64,000 bases of DNA from JADLHS01 sp039806955 (GCA_039806955.1 JBDHQI010000009.1:76014-140013); one strand, 5' to 3'; shown: positions 44,409 through 53,198, numbered from the stretch's first letter. Numbers and translations are program-made. The notes: a model not told the origin generated them from the sequence alone.

Positions 44409-45263
44409 ATGCCGGAGCTGCCCGAAGTTGAAGTCCTGGTGCGTCATCTGCGTCCGCTGTTGCGCGGCAAACGGATCCGCGCCGTCACCGTCCACCGGAA
44501 GAAAGTCATCCGACCGGACACCCCGCGGCGGTTGCGACGCGTGTTGACCGGGGCCACCTTTCAGGGCGTGCAGCGGCGCGGCAAGTATCTGCTGTTTCAA
44601 TTGCAACGAAGGGGCAGCCACCCTCCGGTGCTGCTGACCGGCCACCTGGGCATGAGCGGGCGGATGTTTTTGACCCGCAACCCGGCCCCGTTGCCCAAAC
44701 ACGCCGCCGTCGTGCTGGATTTGGGCCGTGAACGGTTCATTTACGAGGACCCACGCTACTTTGGCCGCCTCAGCTTGAAGGTGGAGGCGGTCAAGCGGCT
44801 CGGTCCGGAACCCCTGAGCCGCAAGTTTACGCCGGCAGTCTTTGCCGCCGCCCTGACGGACTCCCGGCGCGCCATCAAGGTTTGTTTGTTGGATCAGAAC
44901 CTTGTGGCCGGCATCGGCAACATCTATGCCAGCGAAGCATTGCACCGGGCCCGCATCAACCCATGCTGCCCGGCGGGCGGATTGACAGTCCGGCAGCGGC
45001 ACACGCTCTGGCGCGCCATGCGGGCGGTGTTGACGGAGGCCATCCGCTTCGGCAGCACGGTGCCGCTGCACCACGGACCGGGCGGGCGAAGCCAGGGCCG
45101 GTTGTTTTACTACGGGCTGCGGACGGAAACGCCCCGGTATTACCGGGAATGCCTGCAGGTTTACGACCGGGCGGGGCAGCCCTGCCGCCGCTGTCGCACC
45201 CCCATTGAACGCCTGGTTCAGGCGGGGCGCAGCACTTTTTATTGCCCGCAATGCCAGCGGTGA
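44409..45263 (+). CDS. mutM: Formamidopyrimidine-DNA glycosylase
   Basis: 284 residues. MutM/Fpg excises 8-oxoguanine and formamidopyrimidines and nicks abasic sites. The catalytic N-terminus PELPEVE (P2, E3 after Met removal) is intact, RRGKYLLFQL supplies the conserved lysine, and the H2TH region LLDQNLVAGIGNIYASEALHRARI is present. A C-terminal four-cysteine zinc finger (CRRC near the end, then CPQCQR) is complete. It is 19 bp downstream of pyrH in the same direction, likely one transcript. Confidence 0.97.
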   Translation: MPELPEVEVLVRHLRPLLRGKRIRAVTVHRKKVIRPDTPRRLRRVLTGATFQGVQRRGKYLLFQLQRRGSHPPVLLTGHLGMSGRMFLTRNPAPLPKHAAVVLDLGRERFIYEDPRYFGRLSLKVEAVKRLGPEPLSRKFTPAVFAAALTDSRRAIKVCLLDQNLVAGIGNIYASEALHRARINPCCPAGGLTVRQRHTLWRAMRAVLTEAIRFGSTVPLHHGPGGRSQGRLFYYGLRTETPRYYRECLQVYDRAGQPCRRCRTPIERLVQAGRSTFYCPQCQR

Positions 45264-45460
45264 ATTGCCCGGATTTTTCAGTGTAAATTTACGCTTGAAG
45301 TTAGCCGTTGTTTTGCCAAAGTCAGCCCGTCTGATAGATAGCTTGTCGCTGCCACGACATGGTGAATCTTCAAGTGAACTTGGTTCAGTGATGATTTGAA
45401 ACCCGGCGGTCGGGAACAGTGTGGAGTAAGCAGAGTTGGTCTCGGACAGTTAAACATCAC
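45264..45460 (+). promoter_or_regulatory. Long untranslated leader upstream of the RRM gene
   Basis: A 197-nt gap between mutM and the RRM gene without a supported reading frame. It contains a small hairpin (CCCG-GCGGT-CGGG, 45402-45414) and a possible promoter pair TTGTTT/TGATAG around 45307-45337. A long structured leader fits a temperature- or RNA-regulated RNA-binding protein, but no known riboswitch is evident. Confidence 0.4.
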
Positions 45461-45793
45461 ATGAGCACAAAGTTGTTTGTAGGAAATCTTTCCTTCAAAA
45501 CCACTGAAAACGACCTTCAAGACGCCTTTGCCGCCTTCGGCGGCGTCGTGGAGGCCAACATCATGATGGACCGCATGACGGGCCGCCCTCGCGGGTTCGC
45601 GTTCGTCACGATGGCGAGTCAGGAAGAAGCCGAAAAAGCAATCGAAGGATTACACGGAAAGGAAATTGATGGTCGGGCATTGACCGTCAATATTGCGCGT
45701 CCACGCGAAGAACGTCCGGCGGGCGGCGGCGGGCGCGGACCGCGCCGGGACTTCGGCGGCCGGGGCGATCGCGGCGATCGGGGCGGACGTTAA
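45461..45793 (+). CDS. RRM-domain RNA-binding protein with Gly/Arg-rich tail
   Basis: 110 residues from ATG 45461 (an upstream GTG at 45419 is less convincing). A single RNA-recognition motif fills residues 1-80, with RNP2 LFVGNL and RNP1 RGFAFVTM, both with the aromatic residues used for RNA stacking. The tail (81-110) is Gly/Arg/Asp-rich (RGPRRDFGGRGDRGDRGGR). Bacterial single-RRM proteins of this kind are often cold- or stress-induced. A rho-independent terminator follows at 45821, so it is its own transcription unit or the end of one. Confidence 0.93.
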   Translation: MSTKLFVGNLSFKTTENDLQDAFAAFGGVVEANIMMDRMTGRPRGFAFVTMASQEEAEKAIEGLHGKEIDGRALTVNIARPREERPAGGGGRGPRRDFGGRGDRGDRGGR

Positions 45794-45820
45794 TCATTAC
45801 GCCGCTGGGATTTTTTCAGG

Positions 45821-45851
45821 CGGGATCCAGTGAAAGCTGGGTCCCGTTTTT
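45821..45851 (+). terminator. Rho-independent terminator after the RRM gene
   Basis: A ten-pair stem CGGGATCCAG (45821-45830) with CTGGGTCCCG (45837-45846), one G-U pair and a six-base loop, is followed by TTTTT at 45847-45851. It lies 27 bp after the RRM stop. Confidence 0.9.
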
Positions 45852-45966
45852 CTGTTCACCACCATCTCCGTCACCCCGCCGCAACGCACCATTGAACCTC
45901 GTGATATGAGCGACCTGCCGTCCTCCAGAGATTGACCGCAACTGAAAATCTTCCGATGCTCTTCCC

Positions 45967-47196
45967 GTGTTGAATCCGACTCCGCTTCAAACCTACCTGG
46001 AAACCCAACTGCCCGACGCGCTCGAATTGCTGCGGCGAATGGTGGCCATCAACAGCTTCACTCTGAATCGTGAAGGCGTGAATCGCTTGGCGCGGTTCAC
46101 GGCGGAATGTTTCGCCCCCTTGGGGTTTACGGCTGAATATGTCAATCCCACCAATCCGCAGTATGGACAGCATCTGGTATTGACGCGTCCCGGCAACGGA
46201 AAGCAAAGCATCATGATGGTGTCACATCTGGACACCGTGTTTCCGCCGGGGGAAGAAATGCGCAATAATTTTCATTGGTCGGTGGAAGGAGACCGCATTT
46301 TTGGTCCGGGCACCAACGATATCAAGGGCGGCACCATGATGATGTGTCTGGTGCTAAAGGCGCTCCAGGCGCAGGCTCGGGAACTTTTCGAGCGAGTAAC
46401 CTGGAAACTGTTCCTCAATTCAGCCGAGGAAATGTTCTCGCCGGACTTTGGAACGGTGTGCCGGGAGCGACTGGATAAAAACACCCTGGCCGCACTGATT
46501 TTTGAGGCGGAGGGACGGTTGGGGCAGGATCGGTTGGTGGTGCTGGCACGCAAAGGTCGTGCAACGTGGCGGGTAACGGTCACCGGACGCGGCGCGCACG
46601 CCGGGGGCAAACATCCGCACGGTTGTAACGCCATTGTGCAACTCGGCCAACTGCTGCCGCGCCTCGCGGCCATCACGGACTATTCGCGTGAACTGACCGT
46701 CAACGTGGCCACTGTAACCGGCGGCACGGTGCTGAATCGGGTGCCGCATGAAGCGGTGATCGAGGGCGAATTGCGCGCCTTCGATGCGACGACCTACCAA
46801 CACGGCGTCAATCAACTACTCGCGCTGGCTGGGCCAGGCGAAGTCAGCAGTCCTGCGGATGGTTTCCGCAGTCAGATCCAAGTGGAAATCCTCACCGAAG
46901 CACGTCCCTGGCCGCGCAATGCCGACACGGACCGGTTGGGCGAGATTTGGATGCAAGCCGGACGCGAGTTAAACCTTCCCGTCAGCGGTCATCAACGCGG
47001 CGGATTGAGTGACGGCAACCAGATTTGGGATGTTGTCCCCACGCTGGATGGGCTTGGCCCCTGGGGCGATGGGGATCACTGTTCCGAACGCAGCGCGGAC
47101 GGCTCAAAATTGCCCGAATTCGTGGAAATCAGTGGCATCATTCCGAAGGCTTTGCTGAATGTGACGGCAATTTCCAAGCTGATCGCCAACGCGTAA
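45967..47196 (+). CDS. M20-family metallopeptidase (glutamate-carboxypeptidase-like)
   Basis: 409 residues from a GTG. Zinc-site motifs of the M20 family are present: SHLDTVFPPGE (first metal His/Asp), GPGTNDIKGG (bridging Asp) and the general-base/ligand pair in FLNSAEEMFSPD. A dimerisation domain lies between about 190 and 300, and the closing ligand region is GLGPWGDGDHCSERS. Members remove C-terminal glutamate or cleave dipeptides and acyl amides; the substrate cannot be read from sequence. No signal peptide, so cytoplasmic. It is a separate unit after the RRM terminator. Confidence 0.9.
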   Translation: MLNPTPLQTYLETQLPDALELLRRMVAINSFTLNREGVNRLARFTAECFAPLGFTAEYVNPTNPQYGQHLVLTRPGNGKQSIMMVSHLDTVFPPGEEMRNNFHWSVEGDRIFGPGTNDIKGGTMMMCLVLKALQAQARELFERVTWKLFLNSAEEMFSPDFGTVCRERLDKNTLAALIFEAEGRLGQDRLVVLARKGRATWRVTVTGRGAHAGGKHPHGCNAIVQLGQLLPRLAAITDYSRELTVNVATVTGGTVLNRVPHEAVIEGELRAFDATTYQHGVNQLLALAGPGEVSSPADGFRSQIQVEILTEARPWPRNADTDRLGEIWMQAGRELNLPVSGHQRGGLSDGNQIWDVVPTLDGLGPWGDGDHCSERSADGSKLPEFVEISGIIPKALLNVTAISKLIANA

Positions 47197-47416
47197 CTCC
47201 GGCCGATCCACAATCACTGCTTGTGCAGGCGTCAGCGGATTGCGTTCCGGGAGATCCCCGGAAAAATCCTTGGCACTTCCGCCTTGCAAACCTCCTTGAG
47301 ACTCCATGCAAGGCAACCTTGGGTAGAACCAGGACACCTCCTTGCACTGAGGCCCATAAAACGGCTTGGCACGGACGTTGCGAGGATATGGACGCAACGA
47401 ACATTCGGAGGCGTAT

Positions 47417-47692
47417 ATGAAGTTCAAAGTCGAAGTTGGCGAAATCGAAAAAAATCAAATCGAATTCAACCACAACCAACTCATGGGAATGTTATCCATC
47501 AAGGTGAACAAAAAAACGGTGCTCAAAAACGCCCGGCTGCTCAACGAACCGGAGCGCGAGGTATTTCAATTCGTCGTGGGGCAGATGGAACGTTCCGAAA
47601 TCCGCATTGAAAAATTGCGACGGCAGCTGTTCGGCACCCGCAACACCGTGTATGTGGACAACCGGCTGGTACGCGTTTTTGAAGGCGTCTGA
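47417..47692 (+). CDS. Small conserved-looking hypothetical protein
   Basis: 91 residues from ATG 47417, chosen because a strong ribosome-binding site GGAGG sits at 47407-47411; the longest frame would start at 47366. The sequence is polar, beta/alpha mixed (KFKVEVGEIEKNQIEFNHN, VYVDNRLVRVFEGV), with no signal, membrane helix or recognised domain. It lies 70 bp upstream of the GNAT gene in the same direction. Function unknown. Confidence 0.7.
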   Translation: MKFKVEVGEIEKNQIEFNHNQLMGMLSIKVNKKTVLKNARLLNEPEREVFQFVVGQMERSEIRIEKLRRQLFGTRNTVYVDNRLVRVFEGV

Positions 47693-47761
47693 TGCGGCTC
47701 CTTTTCCGAGGGCCGTCCGTTTTCCATTGGCGGCGGCATTGATACGGGAAATACTGCGGAC

Positions 47762-48319
47762 GTGTCTGAAACGACTGAAGCCGTCCCCACGCAAGAATGG
47801 CTTGGCGCACACCGCCTGCCGGACCAGCGCCTGGTGCGTTTCCGTCGCATCCAGTCGAGCGATGAAGCGCTGATTACCACTGCCATCAATTCCGCCTCGC
47901 CGGAAACACTGCTGCACCGCTTCTTCAGCCCGGTCCGTCAGGTATCGCCGGAAATGCTGCGCCGCATGCTCAGCTTCGATCCGCAGCGTGAAACCTGCAT
48001 TGTGGGTTTGGTTGAAACAACGACAGATCCGCGCCTGATTTGCGGCGCGCGGTATGTAAAATTAGCGGCGACCAGCCGGGCGGAAATCGCCCTTACCGTA
48101 CATGACGATTTTCAGCGGGCAGGCCTCGGCATTTTCATGCTGCGCCTGCTGGCCCGACTCGCCACCCACGATGACGTGAAATTTTTTACCGCTGAAGTCC
48201 TGAGCAGCAATGACAAGATGTTGCGGTTGTTGCGCAAAATTTCGGCGGGTGGCGGTCAGGGAGCATGGTCTGGTGAAGTTTATCACGCTGAAATTCCCAT
48301 CAGGCAACTGCTCCACTGA
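47762..48319 (+). CDS. GNAT-family N-acetyltransferase
   Basis: 185 residues. The acetyl-CoA loop region reads FQRAGLGIFMLRLLARLA, matching the R/Q-x-x-G-x-G/A signature of GNAT domains, preceded by the beta4 strand ALTVHDD. These enzymes transfer an acetyl group to amines of small molecules or proteins; the substrate is unknown. The N-terminal 40 residues (QSSDEALITTAINSASPETLLHRFF) resemble GNAT domains found in protein-acetyltransferase (Pat-like) enzymes. It is convergent with the uracil-DNA glycosylase gene (18 bp apart). Confidence 0.88.
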   Translation: MSETTEAVPTQEWLGAHRLPDQRLVRFRRIQSSDEALITTAINSASPETLLHRFFSPVRQVSPEMLRRMLSFDPQRETCIVGLVETTTDPRLICGARYVKLAATSRAEIALTVHDDFQRAGLGIFMLRLLARLATHDDVKFFTAEVLSSNDKMLRLLRKISAGGGQGAWSGEVYHAEIPIRQLLH

Positions 48320-48336
48320 CCCCGACATCGCACGGG

Positions 48337-49254
48337 TCACTTCAACGAAAAGTAACCGCGTTGCCGCGAACTGATGGGCAGGTCCAATTTCTCCATCACT
48401 TGCAGCATGTCCTCCCAGACCGCGCGCTTGTCCTTCATTGAGTTGGTGCGGAGCAAATATGCGGGATGAAACGTGGGCATGAGAGGAAGACCGCGATATT
48501 CCATCCAATGACCGCGAGACTTGGTGATGGGAACCGGACATCCCAGCAACCCTTTGATGGCAACTGCACCCAGTGCCACCAGCACCTTGGGCTGGATGAG
48601 ATCAATCTGCTCATGCAAATAAGGCAGGCAGGTGGCCATTTCCTCGTCGGTAGGCTGCCGGTTTCCGGCTTTCTGTTGCGGCGTGTCAGGACGACATTTC
48701 AGCACGTTGGCGATGTACACATCGCTCCGTTTCAAGCCCATCGTCTCAATGATCTTGGTGAGTAATTGCCCGGCCTTGCCGACGAACGGTTCGCCCTGCT
48801 CATCTTCATCCGCTCCCGGCGCCTCGCCGACGAACATCAGTTGCGCATCAATGTTGCCCGTTCCAAAGACCACTGATTTGCGGGTGGCGACCAAATGCGG
48901 ACACTTCACACAGGCCAGCACCCGTTTTCGTAATTCAGCGTAAGCGACAACTTTGTCTGGGTTGTTGGGAGAAATCGGGATCAGTTGGCTTTGCGGAGTC
49001 ACCGGCACGGCTGGAATCACGATTGTAGTGGCGGGTAGCGGCGGCTGCGGCATCGTCGCCCGGCGCACTGCTGGTGAAATCTTCGAAACAGCCCGCGAAG
49101 CGGACGTTGCCGTCGGGGGCGAAATTTTTTGGACTGGAGCGAACAGCGCCCGCACCGCTTCCGCCGACACGGTGATTTGTCGCTGCCCTTGATTCCGCCG
49201 GTGCTCCAGGTAGCGAATCGTGCTGTCCAGCAATTGTACGTAAGCCGATTGCAT
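48337..49254 (-). CDS. Family-4 uracil-DNA glycosylase ([4Fe-4S])
   Basis: 305 residues. This enzyme removes uracil from DNA. The C-terminal 190 residues form the domain: four candidate cluster cysteines C115, C118, C187 and C209, motif A GEAPGADEDEQGEPFVG and motif B region MPTFHPAYLLR. The first about 100 residues are an extra, poorly ordered N-terminus rich in Pro/Thr (VKISPPTATSASRAV), longer than in most relatives. The start may lie further in; the ATG at 49254 is the first of the frame. Divergent space upstream holds a palindrome. Confidence 0.94.
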   Translation of the reverse strand: MQSAYVQLLDSTIRYLEHRRNQGQRQITVSAEAVRALFAPVQKISPPTATSASRAVSKISPAVRRATMPQPPLPATTIVIPAVPVTPQSQLIPISPNNPDKVVAYAELRKRVLACVKCPHLVATRKSVVFGTGNIDAQLMFVGEAPGADEDEQGEPFVGKAGQLLTKIIETMGLKRSDVYIANVLKCRPDTPQQKAGNRQPTDEEMATCLPYLHEQIDLIQPKVLVALGAVAIKGLLGCPVPITKSRGHWMEYRGLPLMPTFHPAYLLRTNSMKDKRAVWEDMLQVMEKLDLPISSRQRGYFSLK

Positions 49255-49846
49255 CCTGACATCCTAACCGGCTGGTCACCTGGAGCGAGTGAAAATTCCA
49301 CCTCGTCAACACGCACGGACGAATTGACTCAAATTAAAAGACACCCATCCGTCTATCTTCGCCTCGACCGCCTACGTCCGCGACGGTGCTTCCGTTCTCA
49401 TTCTCATTTCGTGTGATCCGCACGTTTCGCGATTCAGCCTGCAGCGGTAATGCGCCAGAGATCTGATGTTTGTCACCATCGGCAGTCGTTCGCACAAATT
49501 TTGCGTCAACCGTCAGAAGGCTGCGTAAATTTTCCCGAAGGATGGCGACGTGCAGGGTCATGCGAAGTTGCTGGAACGGTGGTTTCCAAATCTCGATGCG
49601 TTCGGTGATGAAAAAACAGCCTCACAACCTTTTGTTGCATATGCGACAAAAGGTTGCATGAACAAATTCAACGGTTTGTGATTGAAGTAAGCCACCAAAC
49701 GCGAACAACCTCAGCAAATAGAGCGCAACGTGATTGCGCAATCCGCGTCTTTCGCAGTCAATCCGCCGCCACTTTGCCTCGCCGCAGTTGACATGTGGGT
49801 AATTTCGCTTGGTCAAGATGGCGTTGACTGTTCTAATTTGTCGCGC
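49255..49846. other. 592-bp intergenic region between udg and ppx
   Basis: No reading frame here is convincing; short frames at 49470-49661 and 49622-49984 lack coding signal. The region is AT-richer than its neighbours and holds the 32-bp palindrome at 49624-49655. Promoters for the uracil-DNA glycosylase (minus) and Ppx (plus) genes must lie inside it. Confidence 0.6.
49624..49655. repeat. Near-perfect 32-bp palindrome
   Basis: Arms CAACCTTTTGT...ACAAAAGGTTG surround the centre GCATATGC; the only mismatch is one T/G pair (position 12 of each arm). It has no loop and lies about 190 bp upstream of the ppx start and 370 bp from the udg start. It could be an operator or recombination site; poly-T lies 8 bp away on the minus side only. 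Confidence 0.85.
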
Positions 49847-50797
49847 ATGTCTGGGCTGCGTCAGGCCGCCATTGATGTCGGCACCAATTCGGTGAAATTG
49901 CTCATTGCTGAAATCTGCGGCAACGAGGTCCGGGCGCTCTGCGAAGCCAGCCACCAAACCCGGCTCGGACAGGGGTTTTACCAAACGCGCAATCTACAGC
50001 CGGGGGCAATCGCCCGTACCGCTGAAGCTGTAGCGGATTACGTGGAGCAAGCCAAACACTTCGCCTGCGAGACCATCCGTGTTTTCTCCACCAGCGTCGC
50101 CCGTGAAGCGGTGAATGCCGCCGCACTGGTTCGGGCTATTGAACAACGGAGCGGGATCACTTTGGAAATCATCTCCGGCGACCAGGAGGCCGAGTGGGTA
50201 TTCCGGGGCGTTCTCACCGATGCCACCCTGCCGCCAGCGCCACTGTTGCTGCTCGACGTGGGCGGCGGCAGCACCGAATTCATTCTCGGTCGCCGCGAGC
50301 GCAGAATTTTCAGTCAAAGTTTCCCGCTGGGTTCCGTACGGTTGATGGAAACTTTTACCATCAGCGATCCGCCGACCGCCGCGGAATTACACGCCGTCAC
50401 TCAGAGCGTGCGCAGTCTGCTCGCTAATCAGGTGGCGCCAATTCTGATGCCGATCTGGCAGAATGAAATTTCCGAGGCCTCCGCTCAAGTTCAACTCGTC
50501 GGCACCGGCGGGGCGGCAACCATTCTGGCGCGAATGGCCGCGCAACTCACCACGTTTGACCGCGCGGTAATTGAAGCCGCGCGTATCAGCTCGGACTGGT
50601 TGACTCAACAAACGGAACAGCTCTGGCGTTTGCCGCTGGTCCAAAGGCGGGAACTAATCGGTTTACCGCGATCGCGGGCGGACGTCATTTTGACCGGGGC
50701 GGTCATTTACCAGGCCATTCTGGAGTACTTTCAATTTCGCGAACTGCGCGTCAGCACGCGCGGCTTGCGCTTCGCCGCGGTGCTGGACGCGTGTTGA
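49847..50797 (+). CDS. ppx: Ppx/GppA-family exopolyphosphatase-like protein
   Basis: 316 residues from ATG 49847, which gives MSGLRQAAIDVGTNSVKLL, the classic N-terminal phosphate-binding motif; frames starting at 49730 add unsupported residues. Other ASKHA-fold motifs: VFSTSVAREAVNA, EAEWVFRGV, LLLLDVGGGSTEFILG and FPLGSVRLMETF, then LVGTGGAATILARM. This is the short form, lacking the C-terminal HD-like domain of E. coli Ppx. It hydrolyses polyphosphate or pppGpp; which one cannot be decided. It is convergent with the DUF192 gene (6 bp apart). Confidence 0.93.
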   Translation: MSGLRQAAIDVGTNSVKLLIAEICGNEVRALCEASHQTRLGQGFYQTRNLQPGAIARTAEAVADYVEQAKHFACETIRVFSTSVAREAVNAAALVRAIEQRSGITLEIISGDQEAEWVFRGVLTDATLPPAPLLLLDVGGGSTEFILGRRERRIFSQSFPLGSVRLMETFTISDPPTAAELHAVTQSVRSLLANQVAPILMPIWQNEISEASAQVQLVGTGGAATILARMAAQLTTFDRAVIEAARISSDWLTQQTEQLWRLPLVQRRELIGLPRSRADVILTGAVIYQAILEYFQFRELRVSTRGLRFAAVLDAC

Positions 50798-50803
50798 GCG
50801 TGA

Positions 50804-51331
50804 TCAGCGGGCAAAGAACGTGTCGTGCAGCGACCCGCGCTCGGTGCGAATCACCGCGCCGGTCCGAATGTTATGCCGCTCGAACCAGCCGCGGGAAACT
50901 TCCAAAACGTATTGCAAATTGGACGTTTTGGAGCGCACGCCGACTTCGTTGCCCGGTTCCAACTCGATGATCTCGGCAATCGTTCCATCCGGAGTAATGT
51001 AAGCCGCCGAAAGCGGCACGACGCAGTTGCGCATGTAGAAATCCTTTGGCCCGATCGCCTCCGGCGGAAAGACAAACAACATGCCCTCGGTTTCGACGAG
51101 GTTGGTACGAAACATCATTCCCGTGCGGATTTGCAGTTCGGTGCGGGCCAATTCAGCGGTGAGTTCTTCCGCGCCCAGCCAGAGTTTGAGGGTGGGCAAC
51201 CGTGGTTGCGCATGGGTCAAATGTCCATAGAGCGGATCAATCTCGGGCTTGGAGGCCGGGGCCGGTTTTTTACAACCGCTCAACCCGGCAAGGATGAACC
51301 CGAGCATCAAACTACATGCCAAAAATCGCAT
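50804..51331 (-). CDS. DUF192-domain lipoprotein
   Basis: 175 residues from ATG 51331, which gives a lipoprotein signal with lipobox LSGC; the ATGs at 51367 and 51397 would extend the N-region. The DUF192 domain (about 50-175) shows ELQIRTGMMFRTNLVETEGMLFVFP, FYMRNCVVPLSAAYITPDGTIAEI and VLEVSRGWFERHNIRTGAVI. The family is widespread and uncharacterised. No operon partners; convergent with ppx. Confidence 0.88.
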   Translation of the reverse strand: MRFLACSLMLGFILAGLSGCKKPAPASKPEIDPLYGHLTHAQPRLPTLKLWLGAEELTAELARTELQIRTGMMFRTNLVETEGMLFVFPPEAIGPKDFYMRNCVVPLSAAYITPDGTIAEIIELEPGNEVGVRSKTSNLQYVLEVSRGWFERHNIRTGAVIRTERGSLHDTFFAR

Positions 51332-51588
51332 GAGCGCATTTAGACAAATCCGCCAGTCGAAAACCATTCTTTTTCTGGCCTCGTTTGCTTGTCTCACGGC
51401 ATCGGCAGGGACTGGCTGCGTGCCATACTATTCGGAAGTCTTGCGTTCGTTTCATTCTATTTTTTCCGCCGGTTAAACAAATGAAAATGCTGGAGACTTG
51501 ATGTAAGTGGCAGCTGAGAGGCGCGTCCCAAAGGCGTTTGTGGCCCAAGTCTAAACTGGCGGACGCAGTGTCAATTGTTGATAGAAGC

Positions 51589-52203
51589 TTACCGAAGATG
51601 CTTGAGCCAAGATGGGACCGGCTCGTTCAACTGCACGGTCTGACCGTTCGCATAGGTAGCCACATGACGGAATGGAGACTTCAAGTCATCGTTGTCGAAA
51701 ACCAAGACGCACGGCAATTCGCGGACGGCGGCAGTGAGGTTTGTAAGTGTGCGCGGAAAACGTTCCACCAACTTCTCGGCTGGCACATCATGTCCACCTT
51801 GGGAAACCCGCATGGCCACACGCTGCCCGGACGTGTCAGCGTCGGCAATGCCCACAAAGCCAAGGACGACGGCATATCCCGATTGAACTAACTGTTTCAG
51901 GAAACCCAATTTGTCGCCCACCGGATCCGAGAATACCGTTTCAAATATGAAGCTCTCGCGTTGATTGACTAGTTCGGTCCGGAGCGACGTGATCATCCGG
52001 GCGGCTTCATACGCGTCCACGGCCAATTCCCGGGCGATGGCATCCGCGTTAAGAAATCGTAAACCGCTGAATTTCAGATGCGCTTTGAAAAAGGTGGTTT
52101 TCCCAGCGCCATTCGGGCCGGCGATTGCCACCACGATCGGGCGGCGATCCAGATACTCGCTCCAAGCCGCCGTGCTTTCCACAGAACTGCGGCCCCGTTT
52201 CAC
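51589..52203 (-). CDS. Zeta-toxin-like P-loop kinase
   Basis: 204 residues from a GTG (52203) that overlaps the antitoxin stop (GTGA), so translation is coupled. The P-loop AGPNGAGKTT (28-37) is followed by FLNADAIARELAVDAYEAARMI and ESFIFETVFSDP, the order seen in zeta toxins, which phosphorylate UDP-N-acetylglucosamine or related substrates. A C-terminal part (VLGFVGIADADTSGQRVAMRVSQGGHDVP) also fits. Together with the ParD-like gene upstream it forms a toxin-antitoxin module. Substrate and toxicity are inferred from the family. Confidence 0.85.
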   Translation of the reverse strand: MKRGRSSVESTAAWSEYLDRRPIVVAIAGPNGAGKTTFFKAHLKFSGLRFLNADAIARELAVDAYEAARMITSLRTELVNQRESFIFETVFSDPVGDKLGFLKQLVQSGYAVVLGFVGIADADTSGQRVAMRVSQGGHDVPAEKLVERFPRTLTNLTAAVRELPCVLVFDNDDLKSPFRHVATYANGQTVQLNEPVPSWLKHLR

Positions 52204-52577
52204 CGTTTTGCCTTTTTGACAACTTGGAATTCGCGGTTAACGAAGCGGCCAATCATGCGCTTGCCGTTCGCCTCAATCCGGACCAACAGACCGGGCGAAT
52301 TGGCCGGTTCGTAATGAGGATACGGGAGTTGATTAAGATGTTCGGCCACCCGCTGGCGGCCTTCCGGCGAATCCACAGAATTCAGGCACTCCGAAAGCGG
52401 CCGGGAGTCCCCGGCCCGGCGCAACGCCAAGGCCTGATCCCCGCGCAAAAGCGGCTCGATGGCGCGCCCCAATCTGGCCCAGAACTCAATTTGTCCCGCA
52501 ATCGACCGTTCAGCGACTTCGGCCGTGAGTCGGGCGTCGAGAACCAAGGTGTCAGAAACCTTAACCGGTTGACTCAT
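52200..52577 (-). CDS. ParD-like antitoxin
   Basis: 125 residues from ATG 52577 (MSQPVKVSDTLVLDARL), the typical start of the ParD-like antitoxin family (PF11903 type), with IAGQIEFWARLGRAIEPLL matching the usual 'QIEYWARIGRAVE' core. A ribbon-helix-helix DNA-binding N-terminus is expected. The frame extends nine codons further up, but those bases hold the candidate operator palindrome. The stop overlaps the GTG of the zeta-like toxin gene by four bases. Autoregulation of the pair is probable. Confidence 0.85.
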   Translation of the reverse strand: MSQPVKVSDTLVLDARLTAEVAERSIAGQIEFWARLGRAIEPLLRGDQALALRRAGDSRPLSECLNSVDSPEGRQRVAEHLNQLPYPHYEPANSPGLLVRIEANGKRMIGRFVNREFQVVKKAKR

Positions 52578-52585
52578 GCTCTTAA

Positions 52586-52602
52586 GGTAGCAAAACGCTA
52601 CC
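52586..52602. promoter_or_regulatory. Candidate operator palindrome upstream of the antitoxin gene
   Basis: GGTAGC (52586-52591) and GCTACC (52597-52602) form an inverted repeat with five bases between them, 9 bp upstream of the antitoxin ATG. ParD-like antitoxins bind such repeats to repress their own operon. Confidence 0.65.
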
Positions 52603-52607
52603 ATCTG

Positions 52608-53198
52608 TCAACCACCACCTCTCCGCCTGAAAATAGTCCCAGTCCCCCGGGGCCGCCCCCGTGATACCGCGGGCTTGTGAGACGCTGCAACCACGGCGGC
52701 GCCTTTATGACCTGAGCAACGCCTGCCTAGCTGACTCCAAGCGGGTTTGCCTTTGGGCCGCCATTCCAGTTTCGATCCCTGACCTTGAAGCCAGTGCGGC
52801 GGCACACCCCCATAAACACTTTCCAAGGTGACCACGCCGCCAACATGATTGATTTCCCAGGCAATTTGCGGATCGTTGACTCCGTGCGAACGGCACACCA
52901 GAACATAAAATGCCCGCATCCCACGCGAGGTGATCTTTTTCTTTAGAAGCCCTTTTTGGTGCAACCACTCCAGCGTCAACCCCAGATGCGCCGCCGCTTT
53001 GGCGGCCCGGCGCGCATCCAGGCGTTCCAGTGCCTGCTTGAGGCAGGTCGTCTCCAAGGACCGCAACGTGTCGGCACCTTGGTAATATACCCGGACGAAA
53101 AATGTCCCGCTGCGCGCATCCCGGTAGAGCGCCCGTTCTCCAGCCACTTTTTGAGTCGTGCCATAACCAGGTTGCTTGTTGAACCGGGTACAAGCCAT
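52608..53198 (-). pseudogene. Tyrosine-recombinase (integrase) remnant with internal deletion
   Basis: 196 residues, roughly half a normal integrase. The N-terminal part (RALYRDARSGTFFVRVYYQG, LRSLETTCLKQALERL) looks like the arm-binding start of phage-type integrases. The C-terminal part (KITSRGMRAFYVLVCRSHGVNDPQIAWEINHVGG, VYGGVPPHW) looks like the end of the catalytic domain, where HxxR is usual; here the first His is Arg, and the tyrosine in VYG may be the nucleophile. The central catalytic block containing the first conserved arginine is missing. It lies just past the 3' end of tRNA-Arg, where such genes commonly sit. The call rests on family memory and is moderately certain. Confidence 0.6.

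Noticed and set aside
44325..45251. Minus-strand reading frame
   Set aside because: Opposite mutM, whose motifs are complete.
49470..49984. Small reading frames in the udg-ppx gap
   Set aside because: No protein-like composition or ribosome-binding support; the region is AT-rich and includes a palindrome.
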